Positions 43,590-51,534 of a stretch of DNA of 64,000 nucleotides are shown in pieces. The stretch's first letter is position 1. Every line of letters starts with the position of its first letter. Below the pieces are notes generated by a model. That model was not told the origin of the DNA. It ran no database searches and was given only the letters and a program-made list of their open reading frames with translations. Origin of the DNA: JAYZDK01 sp964604165 (GTDB lineage Bacteria > Myxococcota_A > UBA796 > CAJQPC01); NCBI GenBank assembly GCA_964604165.1, contig CAZRYF010000006.1:1-64000 (forward strand), read 5' to 3'. A program made the translations under genes and the position numbers.

Positions 43590-44567
43590 CTAGGAGGGAT
43601 CCAATGTGGCCAGGGTGCAGCAGGAAACCCCTGGGGCAACCCAGGCTCTCTCGCAGAGGGAGATCACCACAGAGTCCGCAGCAGCCTCCAGGGTTTCCAG
43701 GCGCTGGCCCGAGAGGGCCCTCACCTCACCAAGAACCTGGCCCTTTACCAGGACATCCCCGGGTTTCACCAGGATGTGCAAGACGCCGGCCGTGGAGGAA
43801 CGGGGTCCTGCTGCCCGGCGCCAGGGACCGCCTTCCACGCGGGAGACGTGCTGGGGTGCTGTGGCCTTGGCAATGCCTGCTTCCGTGAGAATCCCCAGTA
43901 CGGCGGTCACGGTGATCTCCACTGCTGCTGGATCAAGCATCAGGCGGGGACCGGCCTCCACGGTGACCGCTGGAATGGCCAGCTCATTGGTTGTAGCGCC
44001 TGCCAGGGAGTGTTGCAGTCCGTAGTGGAGGTACTGTTGATCCGGGTACTCCCGCAGCACCGTAAGCCCGGAGGCTCGGGCGAGGTTCTCACACTCGTGC
44101 TCCAGGCGAAGTCGCCGGGTTCCCCCCAGAGAGACCGCCCGGTCCACGATGGCGTAGGGAATGGCAGCGGGCGCATCTGCGTGGAGGTCCACGACCAGGT
44201 CGGGCCTTCGCCCTCGGAGTTCCTCCCAAATCACGCGTGCGAGTCGCTCGGCCGGTGGCCCATCCGCTCGGCCCGGAAAGAGGCGGTTCAGGTCGGGTCC
44301 ATCCGGGGGGACCTTGCGGGTGCGTGCCGCCAGACCATCTGGGTTCAGGGAAGGGTACAGGTGCACGCGCCCCGCCTTGAGGGTGCTCTCCAGTACCTCC
44401 GCCAGGGCGTGCACGGCCCCCACGCCGGTGATCTCATCCCCGTGGACATTGGCCGTCACCAGCGCCGTGGGCCCTGGACGACCTGCTTCTACGGTGATCA
44501 CGGGGATCTCCCGAGCAGGGCCCTCCACCGAGGAGGGGATCTTCAGTGTTTCCAGGCTCTGGGGCAT
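43590..44567 (-). CDS. Succinylglutamate desuccinylase/aspartoacylase family deacylase
   Basis: The 325-residue product is an M14-like zinc deacylase. NVHGDEITG near residue 40 supplies His and Glu ligands, LNPDG and DLNRLFPG near residues 73 and 91 form the substrate pocket, and DLHADAPAAIPY near residue 126 gives the third ligand His. The C-terminal 80 residues (ILVKPGDVLVKGQVLGEVRALSG) look like a barrel-sandwich lipoyl-type fold often found in this group. Such enzymes act on N-acyl amino acids, but the substrate here is unknown. The SDR gene follows it. Confidence 0.88.
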   Translation of the reverse strand: MPQSLETLKIPSSVEGPAREIPVITVEAGRPGPTALVTANVHGDEITGVGAVHALAEVLESTLKAGRVHLYPSLNPDGLAARTRKVPPDGPDLNRLFPGRADGPPAERLARVIWEELRGRRPDLVVDLHADAPAAIPYAIVDRAVSLGGTRRLRLEHECENLARASGLTVLREYPDQQYLHYGLQHSLAGATTNELAIPAVTVEAGPRLMLDPAAVEITVTAVLGILTEAGIAKATAPQHVSRVEGGPWRRAAGPRSSTAGVLHILVKPGDVLVKGQVLGEVRALSGQRLETLEAAADSVVISLCERAWVAPGVSCCTLATLDPS

Positions 44568-44585
44568 GGCGGTGACTAACCTGCG

Positions 44586-45761
44586 TCAAGGGCGGGTGAC
44601 CCGCCAGACGCCCAGTTTGAGGTAGCGTCCCTCGGGAAAGCGGGTGTCCGCGGGAAAGTCGGGGGCCTGGCCTCCTTCCCGAAGAAGCTGCAGGGTGCAG
44701 CCAGTCTTGCGGGCGCCGGTTCGCACGAGGTTGTGAAAATCTCGAGGCCCAAGGTCTCCCTGGTTGGTGGAGGCAATGAGCCAGCCTCCGTTTTCCAGCA
44801 CACGAATCGAACCGGAGACCAACGCGGGCAGGGCTTGCTTGATGGAAAGGGGGCCTTCGGGGCCATGGGAAAAGCTGGGCGGGTCCAGGATCACCCGGTC
44901 AAACCGCTCGCCCTTTCGCCGAAGACGGTCGAGCACCTTGCGCACATCGCCACTCTCAAAGGTGTGGAGTCCGGGATCCAGGTCGTTGGTACGGAAGTTC
45001 TCTTCTGCGCGATCCAAAAAGGAGGAGGACAAGTCGACGGTGTGGGTCTCTGTGGCCCCGTGCACGGCGGCGGCCACGGAGAAGAACCCCGTGTGGCCGA
45101 AGAGGTTGAGCACACGGCATCCTTCCCAGTAGGGCTCGAGCCATGCTCGGTTGTCCCGCATGTCGCAGAAGATTCCGATGTCTTTGCCGGAACCGGGTCG
45201 GACGAGACAAGCAATGCCCCGCTCGGTGACCCGCACATCCCCTGCCGGTGCGTGGCCCCGAACAAGCCCCGAGTCCCCGCCACCCTTCCAGGAGTCCCGG
45301 GGATCCGGACGCCAGGCCAGAAAGATTCCACGGGGGGAGAGGCGGTCTTCCAGCAAGTCGCACAAGGGGTCCAGCAGACGCCGAAGAGAGGGGGCATCCA
45401 GGGAAACCACCAGGAAGTGCCCGTAGGCATCCACCCGAATACCGGGCAGGCTGTCGTTCTCTGCGTTGACCCATCGAAAAGCGCTTGTGTCGGAGCCGAT
45501 CAGGCGATGGCGCATGGCGAGGGCATGATCCAGCAGTTCTCCTAGCAGCGAAGCGTCGATGGGCCCCTTGTTGCCCCGAAACCGTCGAACGGCGATCCAG
45601 CCTTCGTCCCAGATTCCTGTGCCGTGATCAGTCCCCTTTTCACTCCTTATCTGGACAATGTCGCCGGAGCGCACCTTGGGGGGCTTTGCAACGACCTCCT
45701 TGGGGTAGACCCAGTCGAATCCCTGCTCCAACCACCGGCTGGAATAGCCGTTGACCACCAC
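44586..45761 (-). CDS. Class I SAM-dependent rRNA methyltransferase (RlmI/RlmK-like)
   Basis: The 391-residue product has an N-terminal PUA-like part (WVYPKEV and GDIVQIRSEKG), a central EEHUD-like insert, and a Rossmann methyltransferase domain: VLNLFGHTGFFSVAAAVHG near residue 225 binds SAM, and VILDPPSFSHG near residue 300 has the DPP loop typical of RlmI-type enzymes. It likely methylates a cytosine of 23S rRNA. The start is uncertain. GTG 45761 agrees with the family N-terminus. An ATG at 45827 would add a Ser/Arg tail and would overlap the divergent pncB start codon by two bases. Confidence 0.85.
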   Translation of the reverse strand: MVVNGYSSRWLEQGFDWVYPKEVVAKPPKVRSGDIVQIRSEKGTDHGTGIWDEGWIAVRRFRGNKGPIDASLLGELLDHALAMRHRLIGSDTSAFRWVNAENDSLPGIRVDAYGHFLVVSLDAPSLRRLLDPLCDLLEDRLSPRGIFLAWRPDPRDSWKGGGDSGLVRGHAPAGDVRVTERGIACLVRPGSGKDIGIFCDMRDNRAWLEPYWEGCRVLNLFGHTGFFSVAAAVHGATETHTVDLSSSFLDRAEENFRTNDLDPGLHTFESGDVRKVLDRLRRKGERFDRVILDPPSFSHGPEGPLSIKQALPALVSGSIRVLENGGWLIASTNQGDLGPRDFHNLVRTGARKTGCTLQLLREGGQAPDFPADTRFPEGRYLKLGVWRVTRP

Positions 45762-45813
45762 GCAGTTCTTCTGCGAGGAGGAGCGGCTTCGGGAATCTCG
45801 GGAGCGACCGGGA

Positions 45814-45819
45814 TATTCT
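45814..45819 (+). promoter_or_regulatory. TANNNT -10 element, leaderless-type
   Basis: TATTCT ends 6 bases before ATG 45826 of pncB. No Shine-Dalgarno sequence is present and no good -35 was seen at normal spacing. Confidence 0.4.
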
Positions 45820-45825
45820 CGCGCC

Positions 45826-47151
45826 ATGGATCGCCCTCGCTTTGACTCATTCCATGCGGGACTGCACACGGATTTCTACCAGCTTGTGCTGTCGGCGGTC
45901 TATCACGCGGATGGACTCTGGGGGGAGGCTACCTTTGATCTGTACGCCCGGGACATGCCGGCAAACTACGGATTTCTTGTGGCGGGCGGGATTGTCGAGG
46001 CGGTGGACGCGGCGCTGGACCTGTCTTTTTCTGACGAGGATGTGGAGTGGCTCCAAGGGGAAAGAGCGTTCGCCCAGATGTCCCGGGGTTGGTGGGAGTC
46101 GCTGCGCCACCTGCGGTTTACCGGTGACATCCACGCGGTGCGAGAGGGCAGCGTTGTCTTTGGCAATGAGCCCTTGATGCGAGTCACAGCGCCATTGGTC
46201 CAGGCCAGCTTGTTGGAGACACGCCTGGTGCAGGCGGTGACCCATTGTACGGGGGTGGCCACGCGGTCAGCCCGGCTGGCCCAGGCTGCCCGGGGGCGGA
46301 GGATCTACGAGTTTGGTTCCCGGCGCCAGCCAGGGGCTGAAGCGGCGCTTCGCTCTGCCCGCGCAGCCTTTGTGGGGGGCTGTGCGGGAACCTCCTGCAC
46401 GTTGGCAGGGGCGGTCTACGGAATTCCCGTGATGGGCACCCTCTCAGAGACCTACATGGCGGTCTACGACGATGACCCAGCGGCTCTGGAGGCTTTTCGG
46501 CTGCATTTTCCGTCTGTGGGGTTTGTGGCGTTGCCCGATGGAGATCCCCTTCATGGGGTCGCTCGTCTGGCTCCGTTCAAAGATGCAATTCGCATCGTGC
46601 GGGTGGATCACTGGGATCTGGTTCAGGCCTCCACCATGGTGCGGGAGGCGCTGGACGAGCACGGAATGGGGCACGTGAAGATTCTCGGGAGTGGGTCCTT
46701 GAACGAAGCCAAGATGGAGCGCGTGATCTCCCTCGGCGCCCCAGTGGACTTCTTTGGTGTCGGGAGAGAGGTGGCTGTGGGGGGGGAAGGGTCCGGAGTC
46801 TCCCTGGCCTATCGCCTCGCCGAGATCTTCCGCGGCGTCTCTTTGGAAGGAGTCACACGCCCGGGTGCTTCCATGTACCCTTGCCGAAAGCAGATTGTGC
46901 GGGGACCGAGCGGGGACGTCTTGTGCCTCGCGGATGAAGCCGATGGCCTGCAGGTGCAGGGAGGAACTCCCATGTTGGAGCCCATGGTGGTTCAGGGGGA
47001 GCGTCTGGTGGAGGCAGAAGACCCCACCGTGGCTGCGTCTCGATGCGTGACGCAGCTGGAGCGGTTGCCGGAAGGGGTGCGTCGTCTCCAAGCGCCGGAT
47101 GCGTGGCCCTTGCAGGTGAGTGATGGCCTGGCGGCGGCCGCGCTGCGTTAG
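45826..47151 (+). CDS. pncB: Nicotinate phosphoribosyltransferase
   Basis: The enzyme makes nicotinate mononucleotide for NAD salvage. The 441-residue product begins FHAGLHTDFYQL, the family start. EFGSRRQPGAEAALR near residue 163 is the PRPP/nicotinate motif, FVGGCAGTSC near residue 183 and MGTLSETYMA near residue 203 continue it, and ILGSGSLNEAKM and FGVGREVAVGGEG near residues 285 and 310 bind PRPP. ATG 45826 was chosen because of the family start and the -10 element. The upstream reading from 45751 is antisense to the methyltransferase gene. Confidence 0.93.
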   Translation: MDRPRFDSFHAGLHTDFYQLVLSAVYHADGLWGEATFDLYARDMPANYGFLVAGGIVEAVDAALDLSFSDEDVEWLQGERAFAQMSRGWWESLRHLRFTGDIHAVREGSVVFGNEPLMRVTAPLVQASLLETRLVQAVTHCTGVATRSARLAQAARGRRIYEFGSRRQPGAEAALRSARAAFVGGCAGTSCTLAGAVYGIPVMGTLSETYMAVYDDDPAALEAFRLHFPSVGFVALPDGDPLHGVARLAPFKDAIRIVRVDHWDLVQASTMVREALDEHGMGHVKILGSGSLNEAKMERVISLGAPVDFFGVGREVAVGGEGSGVSLAYRLAEIFRGVSLEGVTRPGASMYPCRKQIVRGPSGDVLCLADEADGLQVQGGTPMLEPMVVQGERLVEAEDPTVAASRCVTQLERLPEGVRRLQAPDAWPLQVSDGLAAAALR

Positions 47152-47160
47152 CCCGGCTGG

Positions 47161-48699
47161 CTAATCGAACACTTCGGGCTGTCTAAGGGCCACGACGCTG
47201 GTGCCCGTCACGATCAGATCGCCCACGGCGGCATCGCAGCTACCCTCTACGCGTCGAAATCCGCCGGTCTCCCCCAGAAGCCATGTGGGACAGCGGTCAT
47301 GCAATGCGCTTACAGTGCAGTTGCCGTTGTTTCGCACCTCAATGCTGGCCTGTCGACGACCCGCCAGAGCACGGTCCAGGGTAAAGCCACTCTCCCGGGC
47401 CCGGGCCGCGCGGCTGCCGGTGCACCAGCGAATGTTCTCCTGGCCTCGCCGGTCTGGGAGGGCAATGCCGGGGTGGTTGGGCTCTCGGCCCAGCTCGGTC
47501 CTTTCACCCTCGTTCACTCCCAGTCGCAGGGGGGTGTCTGAGAGCATCACGCCTGCATAGGCCCCTGTCAGTGCCCGGAACTGGATGGGCCCGCTGGGGG
47601 TGAGAATGGTGGCGCCGTTCTGTAGCAATGAGGAAGTGCCAGTGGCCATCATTCTCCCGCCGATTTCAATGCCGTTGGACAGGGACTGCACTTGCACCCC
47701 TTGCGGGGAAATGTCGATCCGCATGACCGCCTGGGGGGACCCATTGACCCACCGACCGTCCGAAAGAAGGTCGTAGGTGTAGCCCCCCACCACGTTCGCC
47801 ATGGGAACCGACGGCAGTGCAAGGCCGGCCATGACTAGGTCCATGTCTGCGGCCTCGGCCGTGTCCAGGATGATGGTGTGGGTGCCAACGGGCTTTTTGA
47901 TCTCAGCCCGGGTGGCATCGATGGCCGTCCGAATGGCCTCGGTCTGGCCGATGACCATGCCGCGGCCGTAGCCCTCCCATGCGTGGCGGTCCACCGGGGG
48001 CAATGCATAGGCCGCCAGCCAGAGTTTTCCTGGGTCCAGCACTGGCAAGGAGTCCACTGCACGGGAAAGCTCCGGGGAGCCCGCTTCGAATCCCAAGAAG
48101 AGAACGCATGGATCTGGCGGGAGGGTCGGGGCGGCTTCGCCGGCATTCAGAATCGAGAGGGTGCCTTTCTTTGCGGCGCGTGAGACGGGTGCGGGCAACC
48201 AGCAGCCAGAAGTTGGAATCGCCCGAAAAAGGGGCACGTCCCCGGGAATGCCCTTGAGCTGGAAGCTGCCCACCACCTCCCAGGGAATCTCCGAGTTGTT
48301 CATGCACAGCTTGGTGCTCTCGGAGAACCACACTTGGCCCGCCGGGGTCTTGGAGTTGATTCGGGCCGACAGGTTCACCATGTCGCCAAAGGCATCGCCA
48401 TCGATCTCTTCCACGTCGCCGGTGGCGCAGCTGACCCGGATTTTCATTCCCCCGCCGCGGAGGCCTTGTTCCACGGCCTCCAGAGACATGCGGATGGCGT
48501 CGGTGGCACAGGAAAAGAGCGCCATGTAGGAATCGCCCAGGTTCTTTACCACCTGGCCGCCGTGCCGTTCGATGAGCCCAATGACGACCCGTTCATGCTC
48601 GGAGAGCAGCTCGCGAAGGCTCTCCCGATCAGACCGGGACACGGTGTCCGTGTAGCCAGCCAGATCTGTAAAGACGACAGTACGCGTTGTGGATGCCAC
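47161..48699 (-). CDS. Class III adenylate/guanylate cyclase with FHA-like C-terminus
   Basis: The 512-residue product starts with a class III cyclase domain (about residues 5-160): VVFTDLAGYTDTVSR has the first metal Asp, KNLGDSYMALF the second, and DVEEIDGDAFGDMVNLSARI the nucleotide segment with Asn and Arg. It makes cAMP or cGMP. The next 250 residues have no family I recognise. The last 90 (TLDRALAGRRQASIEVRNNG, then GDLIVTGTSVVALR) resemble an FHA phosphothreonine-binding domain. This is an inference and the key Arg-Ser pair is not obvious. Start is GTG 48699, with GGAGAAAGCC upstream. It may supply cyclic nucleotide for the cNMP-binding pair. Confidence 0.85.
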   Translation of the reverse strand: MASTTRTVVFTDLAGYTDTVSRSDRESLRELLSEHERVVIGLIERHGGQVVKNLGDSYMALFSCATDAIRMSLEAVEQGLRGGGMKIRVSCATGDVEEIDGDAFGDMVNLSARINSKTPAGQVWFSESTKLCMNNSEIPWEVVGSFQLKGIPGDVPLFRAIPTSGCWLPAPVSRAAKKGTLSILNAGEAAPTLPPDPCVLFLGFEAGSPELSRAVDSLPVLDPGKLWLAAYALPPVDRHAWEGYGRGMVIGQTEAIRTAIDATRAEIKKPVGTHTIILDTAEAADMDLVMAGLALPSVPMANVVGGYTYDLLSDGRWVNGSPQAVMRIDISPQGVQVQSLSNGIEIGGRMMATGTSSLLQNGATILTPSGPIQFRALTGAYAGVMLSDTPLRLGVNEGERTELGREPNHPGIALPDRRGQENIRWCTGSRAARARESGFTLDRALAGRRQASIEVRNNGNCTVSALHDRCPTWLLGETGGFRRVEGSCDAAVGDLIVTGTSVVALRQPEVFD

Positions 48700-48777
48700 G
48701 GCTTTCTCCCGCGCGAGGACTATAGCAGGGGCGGTAAAGAAACGGTTGCGTTACCAATGGGCCCTCTGGAGCGTTCA

Positions 48778-50391
48778 ATGACCACCCGCTGCCGCTTTGC
48801 TCCCTCTCCTACGGGTCGGCTCCACGTGGGCGGGGCTCGGACTGCCTTGTTCAACCTGCTCTTTGCCCGAAACACCGGCGGACGCATGGTGATGAGAAGC
48901 GAGGACACGGACCGGGTTCGGTCCTCAATTGAATCGGAAAGAAGGATTGCGGAAGATCTGAATTGGCTGGGCCTTGGGTGGGATGAGGGTCCGGATCGTG
49001 GGGGGCCGGGGGCGCCTTACCGACAGTCCGAGCGCCTCGGGTTGTATCGATCTCATGTGCAACAACTCCTGGATGCAGGGCTTGCCTACGAGGCCTGGGA
49101 GACGGCGGAGGAGCTGCAGGCCCAACGCCAGGCAGCCCAGAAAGAGAAGAAGGCTTTCCGGTACCACGGTGGTCCCGTGACCGAGACGGAGGCCGCTGCC
49201 TTTCGGCAGAAAGGACGAACCCCGGTGATTCGATTGAAGAGCGCTGGGGAGGATGTCGCTTTCGTGGATGCCATTCTTGGAGAGGTGACAGTTCCCAAGG
49301 AGGACCTGGACGACTTCGTGGTGCAGAAGACCGATGGGTTTCCCACCTACCACCTGGCCGTGGTGGTGGATGACCACCACATGGAGATCACCCACGTGCT
49401 CCGGGCGCAGGAACACCTGATGAACACCGCGCGTCATGTGCTCCTCTACCGGGCTTTTGGATGGTCGGTGCCGACCCACGGCCACATGCCCCTGGTGTTT
49501 TCCATGAGCGGCACAAAGATGTCCAAGCGGGACAAGGCCAAGGCCGCCCGGGCCGCCGTGCGTGAGGCGGGCCTGGATGCCGCAGATCTTGCGGAGCGCG
49601 TGGGCCTGACCGAAGAGGAGGCCCGCCGCTTTCTAAAGAAGAAGAACGACGACGTGGATCTGGCCCAGCGAATTGGGGACGCCGTGGGGGCGGAGTTGCC
49701 GGAGATCGATGTGATTGATTTTCGTCGTGGCGGCTATCTGCCCGAGGCACTGGTGAACTTCCTTGCGCTCTTGGGATGGAATCCGGGAGATGAGCGGGAG
49801 ATCATGGGGCTCGACGAGCTCTCCGAGGCCTTCACCCTGGACCGGATGGGGCACACGGCCGCGAAATTCGATCGGGACAAACTGCGGTGGATGAACGGCA
49901 TGTACATCCGGGAGGCCACCCCAGAGCGGCTGCTTTCGGCGATGCGGGACTATCTCTCCTTCGCTGGTGGCCCCATGTACGGGCTGGGTGACGCCGCCCT
50001 CTCTCGCATCATCGCTCTGTACAGGGAGCGCTCTCCGACCCTCGCGGATTTGGAGACCCAGGCGCGGTTTCTCTTTGAGGCTCCTGCTGCATGGGGTCCG
50101 GAGAAGGCGCTGCGCAAGCACTTGTTGGGGGAGGGGCTGAAACGTCTCGCTGCCAGCCGCGATGTGCTGTCGGAGCTGGAGATCTGGAAGGAGTCGGCTC
50201 TCGAGGTCGCCCTCACCGAGTTGGCGGAGCGGAGCTGCGAAGGGCGCATGGGAAAGATCGCCCAGCCCGTTCGCATTGCCTTGAGCGGTGGGCCGGTGAG
50301 CCCGCCGATCTTCACGGTGCTGGAGATGTTGGGGAAGGAAGAGTGTCTGGCCCGGATCGATGCTTGCCTGGGGGCGCACGAAGCTCAGTAG
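48778..50391 (+). CDS. gltX: Glutamyl-tRNA synthetase
   Basis: This enzyme charges tRNA-Glu. The 537-residue product is a class I synthetase. It has the HIGH-type motif FAPSPTGRLHVGGART near residue 8 and the KMSKS-type motif GTKMSKRDKAK near residue 245. RSEDTDRVRS near residue 42 and THVLRAQEHLMNT near residue 200 are also typical. ATG 48778 has GGAG seven bases upstream, and the in-frame ATG at 48757 is less well placed. The region after KMSKS has an insert (about residues 260-310, Ala-rich helical) that is longer than usual. It overlaps the convergent Nudix gene by seven bases. Confidence 0.95.
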   Translation: MTTRCRFAPSPTGRLHVGGARTALFNLLFARNTGGRMVMRSEDTDRVRSSIESERRIAEDLNWLGLGWDEGPDRGGPGAPYRQSERLGLYRSHVQQLLDAGLAYEAWETAEELQAQRQAAQKEKKAFRYHGGPVTETEAAAFRQKGRTPVIRLKSAGEDVAFVDAILGEVTVPKEDLDDFVVQKTDGFPTYHLAVVVDDHHMEITHVLRAQEHLMNTARHVLLYRAFGWSVPTHGHMPLVFSMSGTKMSKRDKAKAARAAVREAGLDAADLAERVGLTEEEARRFLKKKNDDVDLAQRIGDAVGAELPEIDVIDFRRGGYLPEALVNFLALLGWNPGDEREIMGLDELSEAFTLDRMGHTAAKFDRDKLRWMNGMYIREATPERLLSAMRDYLSFAGGPMYGLGDAALSRIIALYRERSPTLADLETQARFLFEAPAAWGPEKALRKHLLGEGLKRLAASRDVLSELEIWKESALEVALTELAERSCEGRMGKIAQPVRIALSGGPVSPPIFTVLEMLGKEECLARIDACLGAHEAQ

Positions 50392-50963
50392 GTGGGTGGG
50401 GCCGGCGCGGCGAGGTCCTCGGATGGGTGCAGTTTTTGAATGGCCCGCATCACCGATGCATCGGACTCAATCGTGTGGATTTCTCCGAGAGGGACCCAGC
50501 GGGCATCCTTGGCATCTGATGCGGCTCGTACGACCTTGTTTGGGGCCACAAAGGCAAAGCGCAGATCGAAGTGTTTGTGGTCCGGGTCGGCCTTCCTCGC
50601 GGGAATGGTGTGGATATCCACGTCCAAGAGGCCCTCGCAGAAGGGGGAAATGTCCACCAGGCCGGTCTCCTCCTTGAGCTCCCGGAGGGCTGCGGACACA
50701 AGGTCGGCATCGCCCGGATCCACGTGGCCGCCGGGTTGAAGCCATCGCCCCAGTTTTCCGTGGAGAATCAACAGCACCTCGTCCTTGGCGGGAGAGAGCA
50801 CAAAGGTGCTGGCGGTGAAGTGTCCCGGCTTGAAGTGGTCACGGGAAAAAGGGTCTCCGGGGGTGTCCAGGAGGGCCAGCATGCGCTGGATGGAGCGGCG
50901 CTCGGTGTCGTCGTGGGGGGAGTGCCTTTGCAGGAGATTGCGTAGGGGGTTCCGTCTCGGCAT
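50385..50963 (-). CDS. Nudix hydrolase
   Basis: The 192-residue product has the Nudix box GGHVDPGDADLVSAALREL followed by KEETGL at about residues 77-101, so the RELKEETGL core is intact. The Glu at the seventh place of the box is replaced by Asp. These enzymes hydrolyse nucleoside diphosphates linked to another group. The substrate is unknown. ATG 50963 (MPRRNP) shares CATG with the divergent DUF3105 gene, and neither start has a strong Shine-Dalgarno sequence. Confidence 0.9.
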   Translation of the reverse strand: MPRRNPLRNLLQRHSPHDDTERRSIQRMLALLDTPGDPFSRDHFKPGHFTASTFVLSPAKDEVLLILHGKLGRWLQPGGHVDPGDADLVSAALRELKEETGLVDISPFCEGLLDVDIHTIPARKADPDHKHFDLRFAFVAPNKVVRAASDAKDARWVPLGEIHTIESDASVMRAIQKLHPSEDLAAPAPPTY

Positions 50964-51534
50964 GGGAACCGGCTATCTCATGGTGATGACGACGACACTT
51001 TTGATGCTGTGGCTCGCCGGCTGTGATCCAGGCCAGGTGGAGAAGGATGCGGAGTCCATCGAGGTGTTGGACTGCGAGGCTTGCGGAGGGAGTTGTCTGT
51101 ACGAGAGGGTCACCCACGGGGAGTCTCGCCATGTGGAAGGCGGGGTGGACTACGCCGACCGGCCTCTCACCGGAGGTAACCACGATCCCTGCTGGGCGGC
51201 TTGGGGGGAGCACACAAACGAGCTGCCGGATGAGAATTGGGTGCACAACATGGAGCATGGCGGGGTGGTGCTGCTCTACAACTGTCCCGAGGGTTGCGAG
51301 AATGAGCGGGCCAGCATGGCGCAATTTGTGGAAGACCGCTGGGGGACCACTCTCCTTAGCCCCTATGCAGGGTTGGACGAGTCTTTCGCCATTGTGGCTT
51401 GGGGCTTCTCGCTGGTGACCTCCTGCCTGGACATGGAGGCCTTTGGCACGTTCTACGACACCCATGTGGATCGGGGCCCTGAGTCTACGCAGTCCCTGCC
51501 CCCGGCAGGATGCATGGACACGGGGGGAAACTAA
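50962..51534 (+). CDS. DUF3105-domain lipoprotein
   Basis: The 190-residue product has a lipobox (LMLWLAGC). After it, HVEGGVDYADRPLTGGNHDP, WAAWGEHTNELPDENWVHNMEHGG and VVLLYNC follow the DUF3105 pattern, whose His residues are thought to bind metal. Cys residues are frequent (about nine), so disulfides are likely. A start at ATG 50980 or 50986 would shorten the signal peptide and is possible. The stop overlaps the stop of the convergent L-domain lipoprotein by four bases. Confidence 0.82.
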   Translation: MGTGYLMVMTTTLLMLWLAGCDPGQVEKDAESIEVLDCEACGGSCLYERVTHGESRHVEGGVDYADRPLTGGNHDPCWAAWGEHTNELPDENWVHNMEHGGVVLLYNCPEGCENERASMAQFVEDRWGTTLLSPYAGLDESFAIVAWGFSLVTSCLDMEAFGTFYDTHVDRGPESTQSLPPAGCMDTGGN

